NCBI RefSeq assembly: GCF_005870025.1
Contig: NZ_VATA01000007.1
Span: 62,001 to 126,000, forward strand
Length of the DNA stretch: 64,000 nucleotides
Origin: Poseidonocella sp. HB161398
GTDB lineage: Bacteria > Pseudomonadota > Alphaproteobacteria > Rhodobacterales > Rhodobacteraceae
Direction of reading: 5' to 3'
Shown here: one piece after another, positions 8,281 to 19,389 of the stretch
Layout: each line of letters opens with the position of its first letter
Numbering within the stretch: the stretch's first letter is position 1
Notes under the pieces: model-generated
What the model was told of the DNA's origin: nothing
Database searches by the model: none
Seen by the model: the letters and a program-made list of their open reading frames with translations, nothing else
Made by a program: the position numbers and the translations under genes

Positions 8281-8650
8281 ATGAAGTACGTCCAGAACAT
8301 ACGTGGCAAGTGGTGCGTCCGGATGGTCGTTCCGAGCGAGCTTGTCGAGATCATCGGCAAGACAGAGCTGCGCGAGGACGGCCTTCCGCCTGAAACGAGA
8401 GCGCGTGAGCGGCAGGCTCACGCGGTCATCAACCGATCCTTCGCCTAGCTCGACGAGGCCCGCGAGCTTCTTGAAGCACGCGAAGCCGCCAGCAAGCCCA
8501 CGCTCTCCACGGCGGCGAAGGAGCAGTACCAGGCAGTGCTACTTGCCGACGACATGGCGCGCGCGGCCAGGAGCGCAAAGACCGGGCGTCCGCTCATGAC
8601 GCCGGAAGTTGAGGATGCCCTCAAGAACTCGCGACGCATGGCCGCGGCGC
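8281..8650 (+). pseudogene. Tyrosine-recombinase (phage integrase) N-terminal fragment, interrupted
   Basis: From the ATG at 8281 the frame reads MKYVQNIRGKWCVRMVVPSE, like the N-terminal domain of bacterial tyrosine integrases (aromatic/basic start, then the V-P-x-x-L and GKTELR pattern and an ARERQAH helix). It stops at an in-frame TAG at 8446-8448. The same frame continues for about 65 more codons (LDEARELLEAREAASKPTLS, then LLADDMARAARS). Restoring one codon, for example CAG in place of TAG, would give a continuous domain. The catalytic C-terminal R-H-R-Y domain is absent, so the gene is dead. Confidence 0.6.
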
Positions 8651-8998
8651 GCCAGCTTGGCCATGTGCGGGTGGTCAACGGCCTGGTGCCGGGCCGCCTG
8701 ACCGCGGCGGGCATGCCGGGGCGCTGGTCCGGACCTGTCTCGCGGACGGCTGATCCCCCGGCCGCCGGCCGGGGAGGGACGCGACGGCCAGGTCCGGGTC
8801 CGGGACCCGACAGCGGCCCGCCATCGCCGGATCGGCCCTGGTCTTGCGGTGCGGCCCTCGAATGCCTGGCCTCCCTGCGCCCGGACGCCTCGGCGCGGCG
8901 CAGAAGGGCTCTGCCCGCGGTCCGGGCACACGGGACGCGGGGCCTGCGGCACGGCGACCGCTTCCGCGGGTCCAGTCAAGTGGTCTGCCGGGTTGCGC
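8651..8998. other. Gene-free stretch between integrase remnant and yitT-like gene
   Basis: About 350 bp of GC-rich sequence following the integrase fragment. No recombinase catalytic motifs (R-H-R-Y) could be found in any frame. No other gene or clear structure was seen. Confidence 0.5.
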
Positions 8999-9604
8999 TC
9001 AGGCGTTGGCGGGGCGCGCCTGCGAGATGTGGAAGTTCCAGGCGATGATCGCGTTCAAAACCACCGCGCCGATGAAGGACCAGACCACCCGGTCGAAGGG
9101 CAGGAAGACCAGCGCCAGCCCGAAGACCACCGCGTCGAAGCCCATCTGCACCCAGCCGGCCCTGAGGCCGGTCCTCTCCTCGACGATCAGCGCGACGATC
9201 CCCAGCCCGCCCGCCGAGGCATTGTGGCGGAAGAGCGCGATCAGCCCGATGCCGCTGCAGCAGCCCGACAGGATCCCCGCCAGCAGCGGCGGCAGGGCCT
9301 CGAACTGGATCCAGCGCCCGAAGAGCTGCGTCAGCACCGAGATGCCGATCACCGCGAGCCCGGTGCGGATCGCGAAGCCCGCCCCGCGGCGGGTCCAGGC
9401 GACGCCGAGGAAGGGCAGGCTGACGATCGCGAAAAGCGTGCCGAACCCGAGCGGCAGCACGTAGGAGAGCAGCACCGAGAGGCCCGCCGTCTGTCCGGTG
9501 ACCAGCCCCGCCGCCTTCAGGAAGCTCACGCCGAGGCTGGTCATCACCACCCCGTAGAGCAGTCCCTGCGCGTCATAGAGCGAGATCGGGGATTTCAGGG
9601 CCAT
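8999..9604 (-). CDS. YitT-family membrane protein (DUF161)
   Basis: 201 residues from the ATG at 9602-9604. It has five to six hydrophobic segments with the YitT pattern: GLLYGVVMTSLGVSFLKAA at the start, GQTAGLSVLLSYVLPLGFG, and the conserved HNASAGGLGIVALIVEER near residue 125. The family is a small inner-membrane protein of unknown transport role. The usual C-terminal DUF2179 domain is lacking, as in many short proteobacterial members. It stands alone between an integrase fragment and an IS graveyard, so it may be passenger DNA of a former element. Confidence 0.8.
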   Translation of the reverse strand: MALKSPISLYDAQGLLYGVVMTSLGVSFLKAAGLVTGQTAGLSVLLSYVLPLGFGTLFAIVSLPFLGVAWTRRGAGFAIRTGLAVIGISVLTQLFGRWIQFEALPPLLAGILSGCCSGIGLIALFRHNASAGGLGIVALIVEERTGLRAGWVQMGFDAVVFGLALVFLPFDRVVWSFIGAVVLNAIIAWNFHISQARPANA

Positions 9605-10055
9605 GGCGGGACTCCAGTGCGGGACGGTCGACTTGCGTGCGGATGGGGCGGGTGGCGCCGGGCTGCGATGCTCCGGCAGCGTCCGGGTCCTCTTATGGAA
9701 CACCGCGGCGCCGCTGTCAGTCCGAAGATTGCCGCACCTGCAGCATGGCGGCCGCGGCACGGACGGCGCCGATGCCCGCAACGCCGGCGAGCGGGGCCGC
9801 CGGCAGGCCTGTCGTGTGGCGGCGCACGGTCAGGCGAAGAACCCGGGGGATGTGCCGGGCGTCGACCTCCGCCGCAGGGACCGTCGGCTGAGGTCGATGC
9901 CCGGTCGGGCCACTGCCGGTTGCGCCCCCGCTTTCGCTGCGGAGCGGCCATCGCGGCGGCCGAGGGCGCACGGGCGCATGCGCATCGGCCGCGACGGCAA
10001 AGGGAGTGCCTCTACGGCTGCACGGCTTGCTCCGCCAATGTGCCTTCCTCTCACA

Positions 10056-10115
10056 GCTGCCGCTGGAGCGGACCGCGGCCCCGGTCATGGGCGCAGTACG
10101 GAGATTGGGGATCTG
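10056..10115 (+). repeat. Dispersed intergenic repeat, copy R1
   Basis: The core CTGCCGCTGGAGCGGACCG is identical to copies at 10224 and 11835. It is followed by a diverged GGTCATGGGCGCAGTACGG and GATTGGGGATCTGG. This is one of at least three copies flanking the IS3-family remnant. Confidence 0.6.
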
Positions 10116-10189
10116 GCCGCGGCGAGGCAGGCCGGCATCTGCGGTGCACATTCGGGGCTGGCGGAGAATGCGCCCTTGCCGGCCGGAGG

Positions 10190-10290
10190 GCCTCCGGCCC
10201 GGGCGGGAAACTGGGCGCGATGCGCTGCCGCTGGAGCGGACCGCGGTTTGTGTCACGCGCGGTGCCGTGCGGGGATCGGGGCTCTGGCCG
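10190..10290 (+). repeat. Dispersed intergenic repeat, copy R2
   Basis: A copy of about 100 bp: CCTCCGGCCCGGGCGGGAAA, then the shared core at 10224-10246, then CACGCGCGGTGCCGTGCGGG and GATCGGGG. It aligns with copy R3 (11800-11900) over nearly its whole length with scattered substitutions, so it is a true dispersed repeat, not composition bias. Confidence 0.65.
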
Positions 10291-10455
10291 CAGGGACGCG
10301 AAGGGAGGGGCTGCGGTGCGCGTTCGGGATTGGCGGAAAAGCTGTAGCCCGCCGGTGAAAACCTGCTCATGCGACAAGGGAGAACGTAGCGATGAGCATG
10401 ACGATGGACGACAGCGTCAAGCAGTGGACGGCGAAGCGGAGTTGAAGGGGCCCGT

Positions 10456-10470
10456 GGCGCCAGTGGCGCC
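10456..10470. repeat. Short palindromic segment in IS3 remnant (P0)
   Basis: GGCGCC-AGT-GGCGCC at 10456-10470 sits where the orfA sequence between WTAKR and EASRSFD should be. It shares the GGCGCCA half with the P3 and P4 segments on the opposite strand. It is the least certain member of the group. Confidence 0.4.
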
Positions 10471-10667
10471 GCGAAAGCCCGATCAAGGACCGTGCCGGAG
10501 GCGAGCCGGTCCTTTGACCTGACGCCCTCCGAGATCGAGGGGGGCGAGGATGGAAAACCGGCATGGAGAACGCGCTGCGCGCCAACCCGCTCGACATCCG
10601 CGAGCAATGCGAGAAGCAGCTCCGGGACCTGCAGGACGCCCATGGCGCGGCTATGCTGGAGCCGCGG

Positions 10668-10715
10668 GCCCGAGCGAGATCATGAACGCCACCGGTCCGG
10701 GAGAACGATCGAACG
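10668..10715 (+). repeat. Short palindromic element P1 inside IS3 remnant
   Basis: AACGCCACCGGTCCGG (10685-10700) lies in a segment of about 40 bp that separates the orfA end (MLEPRAR) from its continuation (LQALLDAQE). The same 16-mer, with one C/T change, recurs at 10986-11001. It recurs in inverted orientation at 11661-11674. Confidence 0.55.
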
Positions 10716-10979
10716 GTTGCAGGCCCTCTTGGATGCGCAGGAGTGAGGCATGGCCTCGCCATAGGCGTCCTGCAGGGCCTCTTGAACGAGGGCGGCACCG
10801 TGTCGGTCGCCAAGCTCTGCACGTGGTCCGGCATTCCCTGGCGCACGGTCTTCTGCAAGCCGTTGAAAGCCGCGCCGAAGGTCGATCCGCGGTTCTCCGA
10901 GCCGATCAGGAAAATGATCGAGGAGGAGCCGTCCTTCGGCAATCGGACCATGGCCTGGCTCCCGGGCGTCAACAGCGAG

Positions 10980-11100
10980 GCCCCGAACGCCACTGGTCCG
11001 GTTGAGAAGGCCGAACGACGGTGCAGCGGGTTCGGCATCTCTCCCGGACCGTCGCCCATCGGGCTCGAACCGATGGCGCCACGATGGGCAGCCGTTCGAT
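10980..11100 (+). repeat. Short palindromic elements P2 and P3 inside IS3 remnant
   Basis: P2 is AACGCCACTGGTCCGG at 10986-11001. P3 is CCATCGG (11056-11062), spacer GCTCGAA, CCGATGG (11070-11076). Together they fill a stretch of about 120 bp that interrupts orfB between WLPGVN and LKGWQV. P3 has the same 7-nt spacer as P4 but a compensated base pair in the stem. Confidence 0.6.
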
Positions 11101-11417
11101 GCCTCGCTCCGGCTCAAGGGGTGGCAGGTTTGCAAGCGCGCCGTGGGCATCCGGCCCCGCATCCAGGCCGTGCCGTCCGCCGCCGCCGCGCCGAACGGGA
11201 GGTGGTCGACCGATCTCGCGCGTATCTGGACAGGCAAGGACGGCTGGGCCTCCCTGGCGCTGGTGATCGACTGCCACACGCGCGCGCAGCTGGGCTGGCA
11301 CCTGTCGAAATCCAGCAAGGCCACGACCGCCAGCGCCGCGCAGGGGCATGCCCTGATCGCGAGGTTCGGGACGCTCGGCCGCGTCGAGGCGGAGTTCCTG
11401 CAGCGCTCGCACAATGG

Positions 11418-11465
11418 CATTCGCCATTGGGCTCGAACCAATGGCGCCTCAATGGCTCATTCTTG
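11418..11465 (+). repeat. Short palindromic element P4 inside IS3 remnant
   Basis: CCATTGG (11424-11430), spacer GCTCGAA, CCAATGG (11438-11444). It interrupts the orfB sequence between RSHNG and HHFTAIVRSYG. Compared with P3 the middle stem pair is T-A instead of C-G, so both partners changed and pairing was kept. Confidence 0.6.
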
Positions 11466-11647
11466 GCCAGCCACCACTTCACGGCCATCGTCCGCAGCTA
11501 CGGGGAGCAGGCGTTCATCACCCCTCATTGCCCGCGAGCCAGAACGGCATGGTCGAGCGCGTCTTCCGGGCGCCGAAGGAGGAGTGCGACTGCCGTCGCC
11601 GAGAGAGCGTTCAACATGCCATGCGCGTCATCGGCGACTGGATTGTC

Positions 11648-11690
11648 CGGCCACTCTCTCGGACCGGTGGCGTTCGCGGCCTCGCTCTGC
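11648..11690 (-). repeat. Short palindromic element P5 inside IS3 remnant
   Basis: The reverse complement of 11661-11674 reads AACGCCACCGGTCC, identical to P1. The flanks form GCCAC...GTGGC. It interrupts the orfB end between VIGDWI and SNRRPHRAL. Confidence 0.5.
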
Positions 11691-11799
11691 AGCAACCGCC
11701 GCCCTCATCGGGCGCTTGCCTGCAGGGGCCTCCGGATTAGCGGCTTGCCCCGAGCGGAGTCCGCGGGGGCGATGCAAAGCTGCTTTCGCGTGCGGAAAG

Positions 11800-11900
11800 G
11801 TCTCCGGTCCGGGCGGGGAAGCTGGTCGGGATGCGCTGCCGCTGGAGCGGACCGCGGGTCCCGTCATGCGCGGTGCCATGCGGCGATCGGGGACCTGATG
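11800..11900 (+). repeat. Dispersed intergenic repeat, copy R3
   Basis: TCTCCGGTCCGGGCGGGGAA, then the shared core at 11835-11857, then CATGCGCGGTGCCATGCGG and GATCGGGG. It is co-linear with R2 over about 100 bp and lies on the other side of the IS3 remnant. Confidence 0.65.
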
Positions 11901-11960
11901 GCAGCGACGGGGTGCGGGCGCTGGGGGCCAGGCGGAAGATCCAGCCTTGCAGGCGGGACG

Positions 11961-12010
11961 GCCTCCGGCACGGGCCGCAGGATGCGCTGCCGCGGAGGGG
12001 GCGCGGGGCC
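11961..12010 (+). repeat. Dispersed intergenic repeat, partial copy R4
   Basis: GGCCTCCGGCACGGGCCGC followed by AGGATGCGCTGCCGCGGAG matches the first half of R2/R3 and then diverges before glpV ends. A weaker, partial copy. Confidence 0.4.
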
Positions 12011-12023
12011 GCGCTGCGGCCCC
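12005..12023 (-). terminator. GC-rich stem-loop after glpV
   Basis: GGGGCCGC (12005-12012) pairs with GCGGCCCC (12016-12023) across GCT, 12 bp beyond the glpV stop in the direction of transcription. There is no U-tract, so it is a terminator-like or 3'-end stabilising hairpin. Confidence 0.45.
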
Positions 12024-12035
12024 GGCCGGGTCAGG

Positions 12036-13754
12036 TCACTGCCAGGACTTGATCAGGTCGTCATAGGCGATGGTCTTGGGCTCCTCGTCCTCGCTGGCGA
12101 GCTTGGCCTTCGGCGAGCCGGCTTCGGCCAGCCAGACCTCCGGGTCCTGCGGCTCGTTCAGCTTCGGCCCGATATCGCCCTGGATGCCGGCCCGCTCGAG
12201 CCGCTCCATGACCTTCTCCTGGTCCTCGCAGAGCGCGTCGAGCGCCTCCTGCGGGGTCTTCGCGCCCGACATCGCGTCGCCGATATTCTGCCACCAGAGC
12301 TGCGCCAGCTTGGGGTAGTCCGGAACGTTGGTGCCGGTCGGCGACCAGGCCACGCGGGCGGGCGAACGGTAGAACTCGACGAGCCCGCCGAGCTTGGGCG
12401 CGCGTTCGGTGAAGCTCTCGTCCTGGATGGTCGACTCGCGGATGAAGGTCAGCCCGACATGGGACTTCTTCACGTCGACGGTCTTCGAGGTGACGAACTG
12501 GGCATAGAGCCAGGCCGCCTTGGCGCGGTCCTCGGGGGTGGATTTCATCAGCGTCCACGACCCCACGTCCTGGTAGCCGATCTTGGTGCCTTCCTCCCAG
12601 TAGGCGCCATGCGGCGAGGGGGCCATCCGCCATTTCGGCGTGCCGTCGTCATCCAGCACCGCATCTGCGCCGTCGCCCACCATGTCGGCGGTGAAGGCGG
12701 TGTACCAGAACATCTGCTGGGCGATATTGCCCTGCGCCGGGACCGGGCCCGCCTCGGAGAAGGTCATGCCCATGGCGGCGGGCGGGGTGTACTTCTCCAG
12801 CCAGTCGATCGCCTTGGTGACGGCATAGACCGCGGCCGGGCCGTTGGTGGCGCCGCCGCGGGCGACGCAGGAGCCGACCGGCTGGGAGGCCTCGTTGACG
12901 CGGATGCCCCATTCGTCGACCGGGATGCCGTTCGGCTCGCCCTTCGAGCCGACGCCGGCCATCGACAGCCAGGCATCGGTGTAGCGCCAGCCGAGGCTCG
13001 GGTCCTTCTTGCCGTAGTCCATGTTGCCGTAGACCTTGTCGGTCACGCCCATATGCGACATGTCGCGGCCGGTGAAGAACTCGGCGATGTCCTCGTAGGC
13101 CGACCAGTTGACCGGCACGCCCAGGTCGTAGCCATAGGCCTCCTTGAAGTCCGCCTTGTTCTTCTCGTCGTTGAACCAGTCATAGCGGAACCAGTAGAGG
13201 TTGGCGAATTGCTGGTCGGGCAGCTGGTAGAGCTTGCCGTCCGGCGCGGTGGTGAACTGGGTGCCGATGAAATCGTCGAGATCGAGCGTCGGCGAGGTCA
13301 CGTCCGCGCCCTCGTTCGCCATCCAGTCGGTCAGGTTGCGCGCCTGCTGGTAGCGCCAATGCGTGCCGATCAGGTCGGAGTCGTTGATATAGGCGTCATA
13401 GACATTCTCGCCCGACTGCATCTGGGTCTGCAGCTTCTCGACCACGTCGCCCTCGCCGATCAGGTCGTGGGTCAGGTTGATCCCGGTGATCTCGCTGAAG
13501 GCCTTGGCCAGCACCTGGCTTTCGTATTCATGCGTTGTGATGGTCTCGGAGACGACCTTGATGTCCATGCCGGCGAAGGGCGCGGCGGCGTCGATGAACC
13601 ACTGCATCTCGGCCTCCTGGTCGGCGCGGCTCAGCGTGCTGAGATCGCCGATCTCGGCATCGAGAAAGGCCTTCGCCGCGTCCATGTCGGCAAAGGCGCC
13701 CGAGCCCGTGAGGCCCAGGGCCAGCGCGAGGGCTGTCGTGCTTCTCAAGTTCAT
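12036..13754 (-). CDS. glpV: Glycerol ABC transporter substrate-binding protein (GlpV-like)
   Basis: 572 residues from the ATG at 13752-13754, with a GGGAGGAAAC ribosome-binding site. A signal peptide (about residues 1-22, LALALGLTGSGAFA) precedes a large periplasmic binding domain. The length, well above ordinary sugar-binding proteins, and the internal sequence (QFANLYWFRYDWFND, WRYTDAWLSMAGVG, PLGGLVEFYRSP-like LGGLVEFYRSP) are typical of GlpV of the rhizobial GlpSTPQUV glycerol uptake system. It is the last gene of that operon here. The function follows from family and gene order. Whether glycerol or a related polyol is bound cannot be seen directly. Confidence 0.88.
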   Translation of the reverse strand: MNLRSTTALALALGLTGSGAFADMDAAKAFLDAEIGDLSTLSRADQEAEMQWFIDAAAPFAGMDIKVVSETITTHEYESQVLAKAFSEITGINLTHDLIGEGDVVEKLQTQMQSGENVYDAYINDSDLIGTHWRYQQARNLTDWMANEGADVTSPTLDLDDFIGTQFTTAPDGKLYQLPDQQFANLYWFRYDWFNDEKNKADFKEAYGYDLGVPVNWSAYEDIAEFFTGRDMSHMGVTDKVYGNMDYGKKDPSLGWRYTDAWLSMAGVGSKGEPNGIPVDEWGIRVNEASQPVGSCVARGGATNGPAAVYAVTKAIDWLEKYTPPAAMGMTFSEAGPVPAQGNIAQQMFWYTAFTADMVGDGADAVLDDDGTPKWRMAPSPHGAYWEEGTKIGYQDVGSWTLMKSTPEDRAKAAWLYAQFVTSKTVDVKKSHVGLTFIRESTIQDESFTERAPKLGGLVEFYRSPARVAWSPTGTNVPDYPKLAQLWWQNIGDAMSGAKTPQEALDALCEDQEKVMERLERAGIQGDIGPKLNEPQDPEVWLAEAGSPKAKLASEDEEPKTIAYDDLIKSWQ

Positions 13755-13828
13755 AAGTTTCCTCCCTTTCGAACTTGTCGTCGTTGTTGTTCTTGGCTGT
13801 TCTTGCCGTCCGGGCTTGCTGCCCGGTT

Positions 13829-14104
13829 TCAGACCCAGCGGAAGACCGCTGCGGCATAGGCGAGGCAGACCGCCAGCGCCCAGGGCTGGGTGCCCGGCCC
13901 CATGATCCCGAGCCAGGCCAGGTTGATGAAGGCCGAGCCGAGAAGCGTGATGAAGAGCCGGTCGCCCCGCGTGGTCTCGATCCGCAGGACGCCCCTCCTC
14001 GGCGTCTCGGGGAACTTGATCGCGAGGATCGTGAAGATCGCCAGCAGCGCCGCGATCACCATGAAGAAGATCGCCGTCGGCCAGGTCCATGCCATCCAGG
14101 CCAT
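13829..14104 (-). CDS. glpU: Small integral membrane protein DUF2160 (GlpU-like)
   Basis: 91 residues from the ATG at 14102-14104. It has two or three hydrophobic segments (AIFFMVIAALLAIFTILAIK and LFITLLGSAFINLAWLGIMG) and the DUF2160 signature MAWTWPTA at the start. This small protein lies between permease and binding-protein genes in GlpSTPQUV operons and may be an accessory membrane subunit. The gap to glpV is 74 bp. Confidence 0.85.
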   Translation of the reverse strand: MAWMAWTWPTAIFFMVIAALLAIFTILAIKFPETPRRGVLRIETTRGDRLFITLLGSAFINLAWLGIMGPGTQPWALAVCLAYAAAVFRWV

Positions 14105-14105
14105 G

Positions 14106-14329
14106 TCAGTCCTCCTTCCGGTAGAGATGCCCGCGCGGGGCCTTGCGGCCGGTGTCGCGGATGCCGGCGAAGGCGCCCTTGCGCACCTCGCGCAGGAAGT
14201 CGTTGCCAAGCCGGACCTTCTCGCCGATGGGGCGGTCCTCCCAGTCGGCGAGGAGCTCGGGCAGGCGGAACTCGCCCGGCTGGCGCGCGGCCAGGGCGGC
14301 GGCGATGCGGGCGCGGTCGGTGCCGGTCA

Positions 14330-14330
<1 letters not shown>
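14106..14330 (-). CDS. Small conserved-looking protein (DUF1413-like) in glycerol operon
   Basis: 74 residues. The start ATG (14328-14330) shares a base with the TGA of glpQ (TGATG), and the stop is one base before glpU, so the gene is tightly embedded in the operon. It is soluble, with LPELLADWEDRPIGEKVRLG and NDFLREVRKGAFAGIRDTG. The W-x(3-4)-PIGE-x(3)-LG-x(2)-F-x(2)-V pattern resembles DUF1413-type small proteins. The function is unknown. It is not one of the six named glp transporter genes, so it is either an optional partner or a recent operon insertion. Confidence 0.7.
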
Positions 14331-15181
<851 letters not shown>

Positions 15182-15182
15182 C

Positions 15183-16052
<870 letters not shown>

Positions 16053-16100
16053 CTTTTCCTCCCCCGGAGCCTCCCCGCCCCGGACCTCGTTGCCCAGGGC

Positions 16101-17174
16101 TCAGCCGGCCGCGTCCACCCGCCAGCCATCGGCATAGACATTGATCCGCGCCGGATCGAAGGCGACCCGGGTCATGTCGGCCGAGACGGGCTCGTCCTCG
16201 CCGGCGATGACATTGATCTCGCGGCCCTCGAATTCGGTGCGGATGATGCGGTGGCGGCCCACATCCTCGATCCGGCGGATGGTCACTGGCAGCCCCTCGC
16301 CGCGGGTCAGCCGCGCATGCTCGGGGCGGATGCCGATCTCCACCTTGCCGGTAAGCGGTCCGTAGCCCCGGCCGAGCCCGACGGTGGTGCCGCCGATCCG
16401 CGCCGTCGCGCCCTCCACCTCGGCAGGCAGCAGGTTCATCCCCGGCGAGCCGATGAAATAGCCCACGAAGGTGTGCCCGGGCGTCTCGAACAGCTCCTCC
16501 GGCGTGCCGATCTGCACGACGCGCCCGTCATACATCACCACCACCTTGTCGGCGAAGGTCAGCGCCTCGGTCTGGTCATGGGTGACATAGATCATCGTGT
16601 GGCCGAATTCGTGGTGCAGCTTCTTCAGCTGGGTCCTCAGCTCCCATTTCATGTGCGGGTCGATCACCGTCAGCGGCTCGTCGAAGAGCAGCGCGTTGAC
16701 GTCCTTCCGGACCATGCCGCGGCCGAGGCTGATCTTCTGCTTGGCATCCGCCGTCAGCCCGCGCGCCTTGCGGTCCAGCATGTGCTCCATGCCGATCATC
16801 CGGGCGATCTCGTTGACGCGCCCGGCGACATAGGCCTCGTCGCGGCCGCGGTTCCTCAGCGGGAAGGCCAGGTTGTCGCGCACGGTCATCGTGTCGTAGA
16901 CCACCGGGAACTGGAAGACCTGGGCGATGTTGCGCTCTGCCGTCTCGGCATGGGTCACGTCGCGGTCATCGAAGAGGATGCGCCCCTGCGAGGGCTGAAG
17001 CAGCCCCGAGATGATGTTCAGCAGCGTGGATTTCCCGCAGCCCGAAGAGCCCAGCAGCGCATAGGCCGCGCCGTCCTCCCAGACATGGTTCAGCTCCTTG
17101 AGCGCGTAGTCCTCCTCGGAGGCGGGATCGGGCTTGTAGCTATGGGCCAGATTGTCGAGCGTGATGCGCGCCAT
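16101..17174 (-). CDS. glpT: Glycerol ABC transporter ATPase with degenerate signature (GlpT-like)
   Basis: 357 residues. Walker A GSSGCGKST is at residues 42-50, the Q-loop is in AQVFQFPVVYDTMTV, Walker B is ALLFDEPLTVID and the switch histidine is in YVTHDQTEA. A C-terminal TOBE-like domain follows from about residue 240. The ABC signature is not LSGGQ: the equivalent segment reads LTADAKQKISLGRG. That degeneracy is typical of this branch and implies one weak composite ATP site when it pairs with GlpS, which has a normal LSGGQ. It is separated from glpS by 9 bp. Confidence 0.88.
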   Translation of the reverse strand: MARITLDNLAHSYKPDPASEEDYALKELNHVWEDGAAYALLGSSGCGKSTLLNIISGLLQPSQGRILFDDRDVTHAETAERNIAQVFQFPVVYDTMTVRDNLAFPLRNRGRDEAYVAGRVNEIARMIGMEHMLDRKARGLTADAKQKISLGRGMVRKDVNALLFDEPLTVIDPHMKWELRTQLKKLHHEFGHTMIYVTHDQTEALTFADKVVVMYDGRVVQIGTPEELFETPGHTFVGYFIGSPGMNLLPAEVEGATARIGGTTVGLGRGYGPLTGKVEIGIRPEHARLTRGEGLPVTIRRIEDVGRHRIIRTEFEGREINVIAGEDEPVSADMTRVAFDPARINVYADGWRVDAAG

Positions 17175-17183
17175 GGGTCCCCC

Positions 17184-18272
<1,089 letters not shown>

Positions 18273-19389
18273 CGGTCCCCTCCCTTGCTGCGCCGCCCCT
18301 TGCCGGGCGGCGCTCCTCTTTCCGGTCCGTCGCGATCCGCTTCTGCGGCGGTTGCGTTCCGGACCGGGCGCGGCCCCGCGCCAAGAGCCCGGCGCGGCGC
18401 ATATATTCGCCTTTTCATCAGCCACCGGAGCCCGGCCGCCGTCAAGGCCGCTTCGCGTTCACGTCAAGGCAGCCCCGCCCGGGCCCGGCCCGGCGCGCGC
18501 GGTCCGGCCTGCCGGTCCTGTGCCTGTCATGACATGTATCACAGGTCCTCTCCTCAAAGCCTGCTTGCCGATACGCTGTCCGAAAGCGCGCAAGAACGCA
18601 ACAAGCTTCTTTCGGTTATTTTCGTTTTACCGGCTGTGCCGCTGCGTCCCGCCTGCGGAAAGTGGCCCCGTCCCGGCCACCGGCGGCGATCTTGGCGCCG
18701 GCCGCATCCCGGACCGGCCGCGACCCTCTGCACGCCCCGCGCCCCGCCGTCTCGCCGCGCATGGATGCCGCCCGCCGCTGCGCCTGTCTTCGGGATCGGC
18801 GGGTTCGCACCTCGTTCGGCAGAAGCGTGCACGGCCATCCTCCGCGCCGAGGCCGAGCGGGCCTCGGGCCACGGCTCCGGGCCTTCCCCGGGGGCCGCCC
18901 TCTCCTGGCGGAGCCGGTCCCGCGCAAGGAGGGTACAGGCAAATAGGTGCGGCGCGGCTGTCACTGGTTGCCTGCAAGGGAGCGGCGGCTGAAACGGACA
19001 GGCACCCTGGCTGGAACCGCAACCGCCGCCGTATCGAAGGCCCCGGCAGCCCGGCTTCCGCGGCGGGTCGGGACCTCAGAGGGGCGGATCCCCGGAACGC
19101 CATGGGGGATCTCAAATTCCGCGCCTGCACATCGCGAAACGGCCGGGTTTCGGCGGCGGTACGCAGGGGCGCTCGCCAGCCGTGGCGTCTCCAATGCGCG
19201 GCCCGGCATGCGGCGTGGCACTGCGACCGGGGCTGGCTGTCCGCCAATCCCGTTTGGCAAAACGCCCGCGAGCAACAGGGATGACCACCCTTGCCGCCGA
19301 TCCGTGGAGATCCTGGCGTGCATGTTTGGAAAGCAGAGCATGCAGGGGACATCAGGGCTCTGGGATGGCTCCGGGCAAGAGCGTTCGCC
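18273..19389. other. Long leader / gene-free stretch upstream of glpS
   Basis: About 1.1 kb with no recognisable gene. The first 350 bp probably form the glp promoter region: an AT-rich patch near 18395-18425, CCTGT...ACAGG around 18520-18547 and a DeoR-type motif at 18608-18629. Beyond about 18650 the sequence is GC-rich and featureless until the IS110-type remnant. Confidence 0.5.
18608..18629 (-). promoter_or_regulatory. Possible DeoR/GlpR-type operator upstream of glp operon
   Basis: Two direct repeats with a 10-bp period, TTCGGTTATT and TTCGTTTTAC, in an AT-rich patch. TTTCG direct repeats of this spacing are the usual recognition pattern of DeoR-family regulators such as GlpR. The distance to glpS (about 340 bp) is long, so the assignment is tentative. 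Confidence 0.35.

Larger units (their letters stand above)
9605..10391. other. Intergenic region with dispersed repeats
   Basis: 787 bp without a recognisable gene. It contains two copies of a dispersed GC-rich repeat (cores at 10056-10078 and 10224-10246) that reappears at 11835-11857. The rest is GC-rich, non-coding in appearance and probably decayed mobile DNA. Confidence 0.55.
10392..11745 (+). pseudogene. IS3-family insertion sequence remnant (decayed orfA + orfB)
   Basis: The orfA traces begin at ATG 10392 (DDSVKQWTAKR) and continue as EASRSFDLTPSEIE, MENALRANPLDIREQ and LRDLQ. The orfB traces include VSVAKLCTWSGIPWRTV, PKVDPRFSEPIRKMIEE, NGRWSTDLARIWTGKDGWAS, LALVIDCHTRAQLGWHLS, ALIARFGTLGRV, FTAIVRSYG and MVERVFRAPKEEC. 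These contain the D-D parts of an IS3-type DDE domain. The frame shifts many times. Homology is interrupted at five or more places by short GC-rich segments built around small palindromes, described separately. The element cannot encode an active transposase, and no intact terminal inverted repeats were identified. Confidence 0.8.

Noticed and set aside
9000-12035. Interpretation of the accessory stretch as an intact prophage or integrative element
   Set aside because: Only a broken integrase N-terminus and transposase debris are present; no structural, replication or conjugation genes.
10743-13859. Open frame of 1038 codons on the plus strand
   Set aside because: It joins pieces of the IS3 remnant with the antisense of glpV. 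Only the first part resembles transposase, and the rest mirrors glpV.
18554-18964. Minus-strand frames upstream of the glp operon (up to 240 codons)
   Set aside because: Composition and sequence do not resemble any protein; no start signals.
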